Source of the DNA: Rickettsiales bacterium
GTDB taxonomy: Bacteria > Pseudomonadota > Alphaproteobacteria > Rs-D84
Assembly (NCBI GenBank): GCA_031267375.1
Contig: JAIRZE010000034.1
Location: 1-7,963 of the forward strand
Direction: 5' to 3'
Length of the DNA: 7,963 nucleotides
Position numbers and translations under genes: made by a program. Shown here piece after piece: positions 1 through 6,333 of the stretch; positions within the stretch are counted from its first letter, which is position 1, and the number at the start of each line of letters is the position of its first letter. The notes under the pieces were generated by a model, which was not told the origin of the DNA, did no database searches, and saw nothing but the letters and a program-made list of their open reading frames with translations.

Positions 1-40
1 ACTGGTACACTTTATACCACCGTATAAAGTGTACCAGGTG
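1..40 (+). repeat. Perfect palindromic element, copy A (16-bp arms, 4-nt loop)
   Basis: Arm CTGGTACACTTTATAC at 2-17, loop CACC at 18-21 and the exact reverse complement of the arm at 22-37. The full 40 bp recurs exactly, in inverted orientation, at 7891-7930. It ends 7 nt before the AGGAAG ribosome binding site of the gene at 63. It could be an operator for a dimeric regulator, a 5'-UTR hairpin or a recombination site. No T-tract follows it, so it is not an ordinary intrinsic terminator. I see no convincing -35/-10 pair in or around it, and the upstream side is cut off by the window edge. Confidence 0.95.
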
Positions 41-47
41 TAAGGGT

Positions 48-53
48 AGGAAG
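48..53 (+). promoter_or_regulatory. Ribosome binding site fixing the start at 63
   Basis: AGGAAG lies 9 nt before the ATG at 63. The same hexamer with the same spacing precedes the ATG at 7868 on the other strand, which supports both start choices. Confidence 0.8.
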
Positions 54-62
54 ATTAGCTGA

Positions 63-1520
63 ATGGTGCAGAAAACTGGGATTTTTGAAAGTGAAAAAAA
101 GGGGAGTAAGGCGCTTGAATTGAATAGTGCAGTAAAACCTGTATTGTCTCGGATCAGAGAGAATAAATATACCCGGAAAGCAACGGGGCTTGCAGCCGGA
201 GTTATGGTATTGAGTGGATTTGGAAACGGGAAAGCAGCAGCGCAAACAGTAGGACAACAAGGGGATGAGATATTTTTTAATAATACGGTCCCCAAAACGG
301 AAATTGTGGTGGATAGTGTTCCGGGAATGAATAGGGATAGCACGAAAACCGCCCGCCAAACAGAGATTTTGGAAAATCTGAGAAAAGAATTATCTGGGAA
401 AACAAAACGGGTGAGCCCCGTGGCGCCAGCCCAGCCTGAAAACTTTACAGATACAATTCCTGCAAAAATTATTCTGCCGATCGGCGGAATTATGAACTCT
501 GATTTATTCATAGAAAAAATTACAAACGATTCCGCCGGAAACTATATTTTCGCTTTGGGCGAAGATTCTCTGAATCTGGATGATTATTTCTCTAACGGCC
601 CCATTGCTTTTCGTGAAATGCTATCCGCTCTGCCGCCGCTGTCCATCAAAAAAGAGCCGGCGACCCTGACAGACGAATATGGAACGCTGATTCTGGGCGA
701 ATTTGATGCAAAGACAAACACTGTCGTGCAATATGTTCCGACGGATATGCAGATTGAAAAAATGCGCCAATCAAAAGAATTTCAATCTCTGCATCAACAG
801 GTGGCAGAAGAGCACGAGATCGGGCACGGAAGAAATCTGCAATTCCTTTTCGGCGATTCTTTAAGCATAGAGCAATCTTTCTTGCTGGCGTACTTTGACG
901 AAGTATCCCGCTATCTTTCCGATTTTTTGAAGTATCGCGCCGATTATATAAAGCACAAAGACCGTGCCAGAATCTCGCAATACCCGTTTGACAGGTATCC
1001 AGAATATTTCAATTTCTTGTTAATGAAAGAATGGAAGGATTTGCCCGCAGTTCCGGATTTGGAAGAATTTGCAAGAGTGCTGGGGCCAATTGCTATGCGT
1101 ATTCCTTTCACAAAATCTTATGTTCTTAAATTCAAAGAATTTGTAGTGAAAAACACCGCGGGTATGAGCAAAGACCAGCTTGTCGGCAATGAAGACTTGT
1201 TTTATGCGAACCTGCGCAAAATGTTCTGGTATCCGATTGGTAAAAAGCAGATAAATTTCGTTGATCATTACGGGCGCGATATTTTTGAAATTTTCGTAAA
1301 ATCTTTACTGCAACAAGAAGCAATCCAAGAAGCGATTGCAGAAATTACAAAAAAACAAAAACAGATATCTGGCGGCAAGAATTTGCACAACGCGCTGTTT
1401 CGCGCGTACGCAAGCGGCGGGCGGAAAGGCTTTCACGATTATATGGATAATCTTGTAGCCGTGCGGACGCGGACATTGCAGATGCAATTCGCGCAGAGCA
1501 AGAACGGAATGCATAAATAG
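63..1520 (+). CDS. Secreted protein with HExxH motif, putative zincin-like metallopeptidase, GIFE-type N-terminus
   Basis: This 485-residue protein is not a family I recognise. The N-terminus (MVQKTGIFESEKK) is shared with the first gene of the opposite operon. A polar stretch of about 40 residues leads into a hydrophobic segment (41-54) and a likely signal peptidase site after AAA (58-60), so the signal peptide is unusually long in its n-region and export is likely. HEIGH at 251-255 fits the zinc-binding motif HExxH, and an acidic DEVS at 279-282 lies about 25 residues later, where gluzincins can place the third zinc ligand. Residues 210-285 resemble the same part of the - strand protein ending at 6334 (FDAKTNTV compared with YDDKTKSI, then HExxHxxN and DE[VI]S). 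The C-terminal half is rich in aromatic and charged residues, with no clear repeats or membrane segment. The palindrome and RBS upstream support the start. Peptidase activity is inferred from the motif only. Confidence 0.8.
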   Translation: MVQKTGIFESEKKGSKALELNSAVKPVLSRIRENKYTRKATGLAAGVMVLSGFGNGKAAAQTVGQQGDEIFFNNTVPKTEIVVDSVPGMNRDSTKTARQTEILENLRKELSGKTKRVSPVAPAQPENFTDTIPAKIILPIGGIMNSDLFIEKITNDSAGNYIFALGEDSLNLDDYFSNGPIAFREMLSALPPLSIKKEPATLTDEYGTLILGEFDAKTNTVVQYVPTDMQIEKMRQSKEFQSLHQQVAEEHEIGHGRNLQFLFGDSLSIEQSFLLAYFDEVSRYLSDFLKYRADYIKHKDRARISQYPFDRYPEYFNFLLMKEWKDLPAVPDLEEFARVLGPIAMRIPFTKSYVLKFKEFVVKNTAGMSKDQLVGNEDLFYANLRKMFWYPIGKKQINFVDHYGRDIFEIFVKSLLQQEAIQEAIAEITKKQKQISGGKNLHNALFRAYASGGRKGFHDYMDNLVAVRTRTLQMQFAQSKNGMHK

Positions 1521-1533
1521 AAAAGTATTTTTT

Positions 1534-1554
1534 TGACAAGGCGAAGCCTTGTCA
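1534..1554. repeat. Short perfect hairpin downstream of the HExxH gene
   Basis: TGACAAGGC at 1534-1542, loop GAA and GCCTTGTCA at 1546-1554 form a perfect 9-bp stem 13 nt after the stop codon at 1520. A T-run precedes it on the + strand but none follows, so terminator function on + is doubtful. Its right arm overlaps the start of the REPIN-like element. Confidence 0.8.
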
Positions 1555-1640
1555 TTGCGGACCCTGGTCCGCAACAGGGCTGAATAAATTACAATGTTTT
1601 TTATTTCAAAGCCCTATTCCCGCCTGCGCGGGAATGACAA
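1549..1640. repeat. REPIN-like composite palindromic element
   Basis: The outer arms TTGTCATT (1549-1556) and AATGACAA (1633-1640) are inverted repeats. Inside are TTGCGGACC/GGTCCGCAA (1555-1563 with 1566-1574), AGGGCT/AGCCCT (1576-1581 with 1610-1615) and ATTCCCGC/GCGGGAAT (1616-1623 with 1628-1635). Each end reads GTCATT followed by a GC-rich palindrome, in inverted orientation, which is the layout of two REP sequences forming a REPIN. Such GTCATTGCGG and GTCATTCCCGC sequences are dispersed repeats in Rickettsia and many Proteobacteria. The element fills most of the gap between the HExxH and Cys-rich genes. Transcription may continue through it, or it may attenuate transcription; the sequence does not decide. 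Confidence 0.75.
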
Positions 1641-1683
1641 AACTGTAAGGTAGTTTTGTAAAAATAATAAAATAAATGCTAAA

Positions 1684-1690
1684 AGAGGGG
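1684..1690 (+). promoter_or_regulatory. Ribosome binding site for the Cys-rich gene at 1696
   Basis: AGAGGGG lies 5 nt before the ATG at 1696. An out-of-frame ATG at 1691 directly abuts the site and is too close to be used. The AT-rich stretch 1651-1680 could hold a promoter, but I cannot identify clear hexamers. Confidence 0.65.
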
Positions 1691-1695
1691 ATGAA

Positions 1696-2388
1696 ATGCG
1701 CAAATTAAAATCTTATAAAAGCCGTATCGTTGGCAATTTTTTCAAGTTGTGCCTTTTTGGCTTTATAGCTGTTTTGGGATTGAATGCAAAAATAAAAAGC
1801 GCCATTGCCAACACTGCTACGGGTTTTACCCGCGCCTGCACCGCCGTAACGAATGTATCCGTCAGCAGCAGTTGTAAAACCGTTTGCGCGGGCAAAAGTG
1901 GATATTCAAGCACCATTTACGCCGGATTTGATACAGGGACTACCACAAAAACCTGTCATTGTTATGTTGAAACGGCCTGTTGTAATACAGGATATGGCCT
2001 TTATAAAGCGGAAACAACAGGCTTGATAAGTACTTGTGTTAATGGAATATCTTCCTGTTTTTATGACAAAGCGGCAGGACACGATGGAAGCTGCTGCGCT
2101 TCCAGCTGCGGCACTTTTACCTTAACCGTTATAGCTGGGCAGACAATTTATTATAATCGCAGCGGCGGCGCTTGTAAAAATTCAAGCTGCGCAGGTTATG
2201 CCTGCGCATCTGGATACTACGGACAACCAGTCGCGTCCAACAGCGGATGCACAGCCTGCCCGACGCCGGGAACTTCCAAAATTTATCCAAACAATATATT
2301 AAATACACAATGCTATGTTATGAGCTCTACTAATAACAGCGAAACATCAGGGACATATCAATTCACCAACGATTGTTATTATTCCTAA
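1696..2388 (+). CDS. Secreted cysteine-rich protein with C-terminal CxxCP / FTNDCY module
   Basis: The protein has 230 residues. A basic N-terminus (MRKLKSYKSR) and hydrophobic segment (about 15-30) end in a probable cleavage site after AIA (36-38), so it should be exported. The mature part has 19 cysteines, including the pairs CC 95-96 and CC 133-134, pointing to a disulfide-rich extracytoplasmic fold. Residues 170-189 (C-A-S-G-Y-Y...C-T-A-C-P) resemble the CxxGYY/CxxCP pattern of eukaryote-like Cys-rich modules. The C-terminus FTNDCYYS and the spacing C185-C188-C206-C227 recur in the - strand Cys-rich protein (C120-C123-C147-C168); the last interval is 21 residues in both. It lacks the GIFE head. 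Its stop codon is 3 nt before the glycosyltransferase at 2392, so it probably heads or belongs to that operon. The function is unknown; a surface or adhesin-like role, or being the substrate of the downstream enzymes, is inference. Confidence 0.8.
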   Translation: MRKLKSYKSRIVGNFFKLCLFGFIAVLGLNAKIKSAIANTATGFTRACTAVTNVSVSSSCKTVCAGKSGYSSTIYAGFDTGTTTKTCHCYVETACCNTGYGLYKAETTGLISTCVNGISSCFYDKAAGHDGSCCASSCGTFTLTVIAGQTIYYNRSGGACKNSSCAGYACASGYYGQPVASNSGCTACPTPGTSKIYPNNILNTQCYVMSSTNNSETSGTYQFTNDCYYS

Positions 2389-2391
2389 ATT

Positions 2392-3375
2392 ATGTCCCAG
2401 GTTCCAGAAATTTCGGTAATACTTATAAACTTTAACAATCAGGATTATATTTCTGACGCGATTTTCTCTGTGAAAAATCAGACTTATAAAGACTGGGAAT
2501 GCATAATCGTTGATGACGGAAGCACCGACGATTCAAGAAATATCATAGAATCTGCCACCAAGGGCGACAAGCGCTTTCGCGTCATACATCAAGAAAATCG
2601 CGGCGCATCTGCTGCCCGCAATCGCGGGCTGGATGCCGCGTGCGGAAAATATATTATGTTCCTGGATTCCGATGATGCTTATACGCCGATCGCTATGCGG
2701 ACATTGCATTCAGTTGCAGAGCTTCATCAAGCGGATCTGGCCGGCGGCAGAAGCCTGGCGGTACGCAATGATTTCAGATTGCTGCAAGCAAAAAGCAGTT
2801 TTGAAAATATTATGGGCGATATTCCCTGTTTCTTTGTCAGCGGCGAAAATCCTTTGCGCGAATACGCCGACATTTTTTACCAGATCGGCACGGATCAAAA
2901 ATTCCTGTGGGTATGGCGCCAGATATTCAGGCGCGATTTAATCAAAGGAAAATATTTCCAGGAAGACCTGTTCCCGGGCGAAGACATTATGTTTATGCTG
3001 GATATTTTGCGCGATGTAAAAAAGATAGCCCTGACAGAATATCCGGTTGTATATCACAGGATTTCCAGGACTTCATCGGTTAATAATGAGATGAACGAGC
3101 GGAATATCACTTATCAGGTCAAAGTTCTGCCGCGACTTGTAAAGATTTTAAGCTTCTTCCCGCATACTTTTGCGAAAATCGCTATGCAGGAATTTCATAA
3201 TCTGATTTTTTACGAGTCGGTAATCAGGACCTTGCGCGCGCCGAAATTCCGGGAATTGGCCGCAAACGCGCTGGCGGAAGTATACGACACGGCGGATTTT
3301 GATAAAACGCTGATAAGAAAATGGCAAAGAATAGTCATCAGGCTGTTTATTTTAAGCTTTGCGAGAAGAAAATGA
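2392..3375 (+). CDS. Family 2 glycosyltransferase (GT-A fold)
   Basis: This 327-residue protein has the full GT2 signature. A hydrophobic strand with VILINFNN (9-16) is followed by the nucleotide-binding VDDGSTDDS (40-48), ENRGASAARNRG (68-79) and the metal-binding FLDSDD (90-95). A later GED at 196-198 and the YHRISRTSS region (221-229) match the usual acceptor-site acidic motif and the following arginine-rich loop. It should transfer a sugar from a nucleotide-sugar donor to a growing surface glycan at the cytoplasmic face of the membrane; donor and acceptor cannot be read from sequence. No membrane segment is evident. Only 3 nt separate it from the Cys-rich gene, and its stop overlaps the next start (ATGA, 3372-3375), which indicates translational coupling. 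Confidence 0.93.
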   Translation: MSQVPEISVILINFNNQDYISDAIFSVKNQTYKDWECIIVDDGSTDDSRNIIESATKGDKRFRVIHQENRGASAARNRGLDAACGKYIMFLDSDDAYTPIAMRTLHSVAELHQADLAGGRSLAVRNDFRLLQAKSSFENIMGDIPCFFVSGENPLREYADIFYQIGTDQKFLWVWRQIFRRDLIKGKYFQEDLFPGEDIMFMLDILRDVKKIALTEYPVVYHRISRTSSVNNEMNERNITYQVKVLPRLVKILSFFPHTFAKIAMQEFHNLIFYESVIRTLRAPKFRELAANALAEVYDTADFDKTLIRKWQRIVIRLFILSFARRK

Positions 3376-4505
3376 ATCCAAGAGTATCAATAATCGTCCC
3401 CTGTTATAATGTCGCCGAATTTCTGGAACGCGGAATCGGCAGTCTCAGCCAGCAGACTTTACCGGACATTGAAATAATCTGTGTGAACGACGCCAGCACG
3501 GACGACACTTTGCAGGTCTTGGAAATGCTTGCATTGCACGACCAGCGGATAATTATAATAGACTTGGCAGAAAACGGCGGCGTGGGCCACGCGCGCAATG
3601 TCGGCATTGAAAGCGCCCGCGGCGAATTCGTCGGCTTTATGGATCCGGATGATTTTGTTGACCCAGACTTTTACCGCACGCTGTATGACGCGGCGAAAAG
3701 CCATAATCTGAATGTTGCCGTCGGCAATATCAAGCTGCACACTTTCAAGGTCAAGAACGAAGAAAACATTCCCGTAATAATTCCGGAACACGGGCGCAAA
3801 ATGTCCAAGTTCAAAAAGTCCGAGGCCTTTTTCAACTATCATTACACGGCGATTTACAACCGCGAATTTCTGAACCGCGAAAACATCCGCTATCCCGAAG
3901 GTATGTCTTTGGACGAAGACACGATATTTGAAACGCGCGTGTTGCTGCGAAAGCCGGATCCTATGGTCATCGTGCCCCAGATTTATTATAACTATTGCCG
4001 GCGCCTGGGCACTTTGAATCCCGAATTTTTATCGCCGGAAAAATTAAAGTGCATCGCCAAAGCCACCGATGAAATAATTTCTATGTGCAACGAAGCCCAG
4101 AATATGCCAAAGAAATTTTACATAACGAAAGTTTTCAACAGATTTTATTACATCACGCATACGGTTATGGGGACCAGAATAACCGATATGCAGCAGGGAA
4201 TTCAATACGCCGCGGATATTATAAGCGCCATCAAAAAATCAAAATACAAGGCTGATATGCGCGCCTGGGATTATCCTATTTACAGATTTGTGGAAGCAGA
4301 CGATCCAAAGGGTATGTTCTTGTATTTTTTCCGGGACAAGCAAAAGGAATCCAAGACTTTTTATTTGTTCGGAAACTGCAAGCTGGCGGTTTCCAGCAAA
4401 GCGGGCCAATACGCTAATTTTTGGTTATTTGGAATTCATCTGTGGCGCATCAAGACCGAAAAATCGCACCTGCTGAAAAACGGAGATTCAAATGAATTAT
4501 TATGA
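3372..4505 (+). CDS. Family 2 glycosyltransferase with C-terminal LFG-type tail
   Basis: Starting at the ATG at 3372, which overlaps the previous stop and follows a GAGAAG ribosome binding site, gives 377 residues beginning MNPRVSIIVPCYN, the typical GT2 beginning. An in-frame ATG at 3321 would add 17 residues that do not fit the family. Motifs are VNDASTDDT (38-46), AENGGVGHARNVG (66-78), the DxD-type DPDD (91-94), the acidic DEDTIFE (181-187) and YYNYCRRLGT (205-214). The C-terminal part (about 328-363) has two related segments, FYLFGNCKL and FWLFGIHLWRIK, resembling the repeated LFG-I-P-L-x-K tails on many LPS and capsule glycosyltransferases. It differs clearly from the upstream GT2, so the two probably make different linkages in the same glycan. 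Its end overlaps the methyltransferase start by 14 nt. Confidence 0.92.
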   Translation: MNPRVSIIVPCYNVAEFLERGIGSLSQQTLPDIEIICVNDASTDDTLQVLEMLALHDQRIIIIDLAENGGVGHARNVGIESARGEFVGFMDPDDFVDPDFYRTLYDAAKSHNLNVAVGNIKLHTFKVKNEENIPVIIPEHGRKMSKFKKSEAFFNYHYTAIYNREFLNRENIRYPEGMSLDEDTIFETRVLLRKPDPMVIVPQIYYNYCRRLGTLNPEFLSPEKLKCIAKATDEIISMCNEAQNMPKKFYITKVFNRFYYITHTVMGTRITDMQQGIQYAADIISAIKKSKYKADMRAWDYPIYRFVEADDPKGMFLYFFRDKQKESKTFYLFGNCKLAVSSKAGQYANFWLFGIHLWRIKTEKSHLLKNGDSNELL

Positions 4506-5280
4506 CGCGCGCCGGGCTTTGGATTATTTTTTTATTCACAGCCGCGATCGGGAAGAATATGAATTATTTCTGCAAATCATTATGTCTTTTTTTGTAAAGC
4601 CCGGCGATTCTGTCGCCGATGTCGGCGCCAATCACGGATTTCATACCGCTTGTATGAAAAATCTGGTCGGGCCGGGCGGCAAAGTCTGGGCCTTTGAAGC
4701 TCTGCCGCATTTGGCCGCAAAGCTGTCGGTGGACTATGCCGGCGATCAATCCGTCAATGTCATAGCAAAGGTTTTGACAAAGCCCGGGCAATCAGACAAG
4801 ACAAGATTCTGCCAGGTATTCGGAAATGATGACGCTTTTTCCGGAATACGGCAGCGCTGGGATGTGGACGAATCAAAGAAATACACTTTCGTTATGCTGC
4901 CACAGAGTACCCTGGACAACGAAATTCCAGAGTCAGAAAATATTTCGTTTATAAAAGTTGATGTAGAAGGCGCTGATTTTGATGTCCTGCGCGGCGCGCG
5001 GCGCATTCTGCTGCAATCGCGGCCTATTGTTGTTTTTGAATATGCGAATGACGCGGCGGCGCAGCTTTATGATTACAGCCACAAAGAATTTTACGACTTC
5101 TTCAATGACACCGGTTATCAGCTTTTCCGTTTCTATGGCGGGAAATATGAAGAGCAGTCGGAAACTTTTTGGATGCTGTGGGCGGTGCCGAAAGAAAATG
5201 CCGCAGCGATGCAGTTCTTTGAACACGGAATTACCGCGGCCGCTTGCTCTTTTGCGAAAGCCTTTGAACCGGATATATAA
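4492..5280 (+). CDS. FkbM family SAM-dependent methyltransferase
   Basis: The protein has 262 residues. SAM-binding motif I is VADVGANHGFHT (41-52), followed by the acidic end of the next strand at FEA (68-70). The family hallmark STLDN (139-143), then IKVDVEGADFDVLRGA (154-169) and PIVVFEY (178-184), place it in the FkbM class. Members usually O-methylate sugar hydroxyls in polyketides, LPS O-antigens or other surface glycans. GGAG at 4482-4485, inside the end of the upstream glycosyltransferase gene, sits 6 nt before the ATG and supports this start. There is no membrane or signal segment, so it should be cytosolic. Given its neighbours, it probably methylates a sugar of the glycan they build; the acceptor is unknown. 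Confidence 0.92.
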   Translation: MNYYDARRALDYFFIHSRDREEYELFLQIIMSFFVKPGDSVADVGANHGFHTACMKNLVGPGGKVWAFEALPHLAAKLSVDYAGDQSVNVIAKVLTKPGQSDKTRFCQVFGNDDAFSGIRQRWDVDESKKYTFVMLPQSTLDNEIPESENISFIKVDVEGADFDVLRGARRILLQSRPIVVFEYANDAAAQLYDYSHKEFYDFFNDTGYQLFRFYGGKYEEQSETFWMLWAVPKENAAAMQFFEHGITAAACSFAKAFEPDI

Positions 5281-5282
5281 AT

Positions 5283-6308
5283 ATGAACATTTGCCATTTG
5301 CTTTCAGGAAATCAGCGCCGGTTTGACATTGTTGCAAAGCGGCTGGCGGATTATCAGCCGCGGCGCGTCAGGCTGGACGCGTGCAGCCTTTGCCAGCTGA
5401 ATTGCAAGGATTGCTATATGCGGAAATTCAATAATTGCAATTTCGGCGCGGGCTATCTGACTTATAAAAACTTTGAAAAGTTTCTGGATTTGAATCCATC
5501 CTTGACCGAAGTGGAATTGTCAAACAACGGAGAAATTTTTCTGAATCCGGATCTGGTGGAAATTATGCGACTGGCTCACAGCCGCTTTGTGCGGCTGACC
5601 GCGATCAATGGTGTGAATTTGAATAGTGTTTCCGACGATGTGCTGGAAGCGATTGTAAAGTACAAGTTCGGCATAATGACCATCAGCATTGACGGCTGGG
5701 ACCAGGCTTCGTATTCAGCGTACCGGCGCGGCGGAAATTTCAATACGGTTATCGGGAATATAAAAAAAATCAACGTTTTGAAAAAGAAGTATAACAGCGA
5801 ATTTCCGCACTTGGTTTACAAATGCATAATTATGGAAAGCACCGACGATATTTCCGGAATCCGTCGCGTCAAGAAATTGGCGGACGAATTGAATATGTAT
5901 ATGGATTTTGCATTGGATTGGGGCGGTTATGCGCCGAAAGATCCGGACGCGGTCAAAAATGAAACCGGTATGGATATTCCGAAACCGGGCGTCTCGTACG
6001 AAGGCCGCGATGCCAACAGCAGATATTACGACCGCTGGTGCTATCAAGTTATCAACGAGCCGCAGATAAATTGGGACGGGCGTTTTTTCGGCTGCTGCCG
6101 CAGCGATAATCCATTGGCGCCCGGAAATCTTTTTGAAATATCCCTGCGCGATTTTTTTCATACGCAAGCCGCGCAAGATCTGTTTCGCAGCTTGTGCGGA
6201 ATTTCCGGCAATGCGTCCCCGTGCGAAACTTGCCAGTTTTATCAAAGTATGCGGCGGCAAAAGAATTGGCTGCACCGCGATGAAATATATCAAGATAATT
6301 TGATCTAA
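5283..6308 (+). CDS. Radical SAM protein with C-terminal SPASM-like cluster domain
   Basis: This 341-residue protein has the radical SAM motif CxxxCxxC at C37, C41 and C44, which binds the [4Fe-4S] cluster that cleaves SAM. SNNGEIFLNP (80-89) is the GGEP-like motif and ISIDG (134-138) a later strand motif. The C-terminal part has cysteines at 253, 271, 272, 305, 314 and 317, with NWDGRFFGCC (263-272) and GNL (281-283), typical of SPASM/twitch domains that carry auxiliary iron-sulfur clusters. Such enzymes modify peptides, or act on sugars and other small substrates; homologues occur in surface-glycan loci beside FkbM genes. The ATG lies 2 nt after the FkbM stop and no strong RBS is seen, so translation probably depends on coupling. 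The substrate is undetermined: a sugar or glycan is most likely from context, with the Cys-rich protein of the same operon a less certain alternative. Confidence 0.9.
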   Translation: MNICHLLSGNQRRFDIVAKRLADYQPRRVRLDACSLCQLNCKDCYMRKFNNCNFGAGYLTYKNFEKFLDLNPSLTEVELSNNGEIFLNPDLVEIMRLAHSRFVRLTAINGVNLNSVSDDVLEAIVKYKFGIMTISIDGWDQASYSAYRRGGNFNTVIGNIKKINVLKKKYNSEFPHLVYKCIIMESTDDISGIRRVKKLADELNMYMDFALDWGGYAPKDPDAVKNETGMDIPKPGVSYEGRDANSRYYDRWCYQVINEPQINWDGRFFGCCRSDNPLAPGNLFEISLRDFFHTQAAQDLFRSLCGISGNASPCETCQFYQSMRRQKNWLHRDEIYQDNLI

Positions 6309-6333
6309 GCGGCGGATTTGTCCCTGAAATATT

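Larger units (their letters stand above)
1..100 (+). repeat. Head module, left copy: palindrome, leader, RBS and first codons (inverted with 7831-7930)
   Basis: Position p on the + strand aligns without gaps to position 7931-p on the - strand. Positions 1-40 are identical, and 46 of 60 positions match from 41 to 100; similarity fades after about 102. The aligned stretch covers the palindrome, the leader GGTAGGAAGA, the sequence AGCTGAATG around the start codon and the codons for GIFE and the following lysines. The downstream coding sequences are unrelated, so this is a shared 5' module rather than a whole-gene duplication. Confidence 0.85.

Noticed and set aside
12..359. A 115-residue reading frame on the - strand opposite the start of the first gene
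   Set aside because: It is antisense to a well-supported gene with its own RBS and signal peptide, runs out through the palindrome, and has no recognisable domain.
1534..1554. Intrinsic terminator after the first gene
   Set aside because: The stem is perfect, but the T-run is before it on the + strand and no T-run follows; on the - strand A residues follow. It fits a repeat better.
2085..2104. Hairpin TGGAAGC/GCTTCCA inside the left Cys-rich gene
   Set aside because: A 7-bp stem in a region of repeated Ser, Cys and Ala codons is expected by chance and has no T-run or conserved context.
3321..3371. Upstream start for the second glycosyltransferase at 3321
   Set aside because: The extra 17 residues lie before the canonical GT2 start and inside the upstream gene; the ATG at 3372 has an RBS and an ATGA overlap.
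6309..6333. Bidirectional terminator between the convergent operons
   Set aside because: The 25-bp gap has only a weak GCGGA/TCCGC pairing with a long loop reaching into the coding end, and no T-run on either side.
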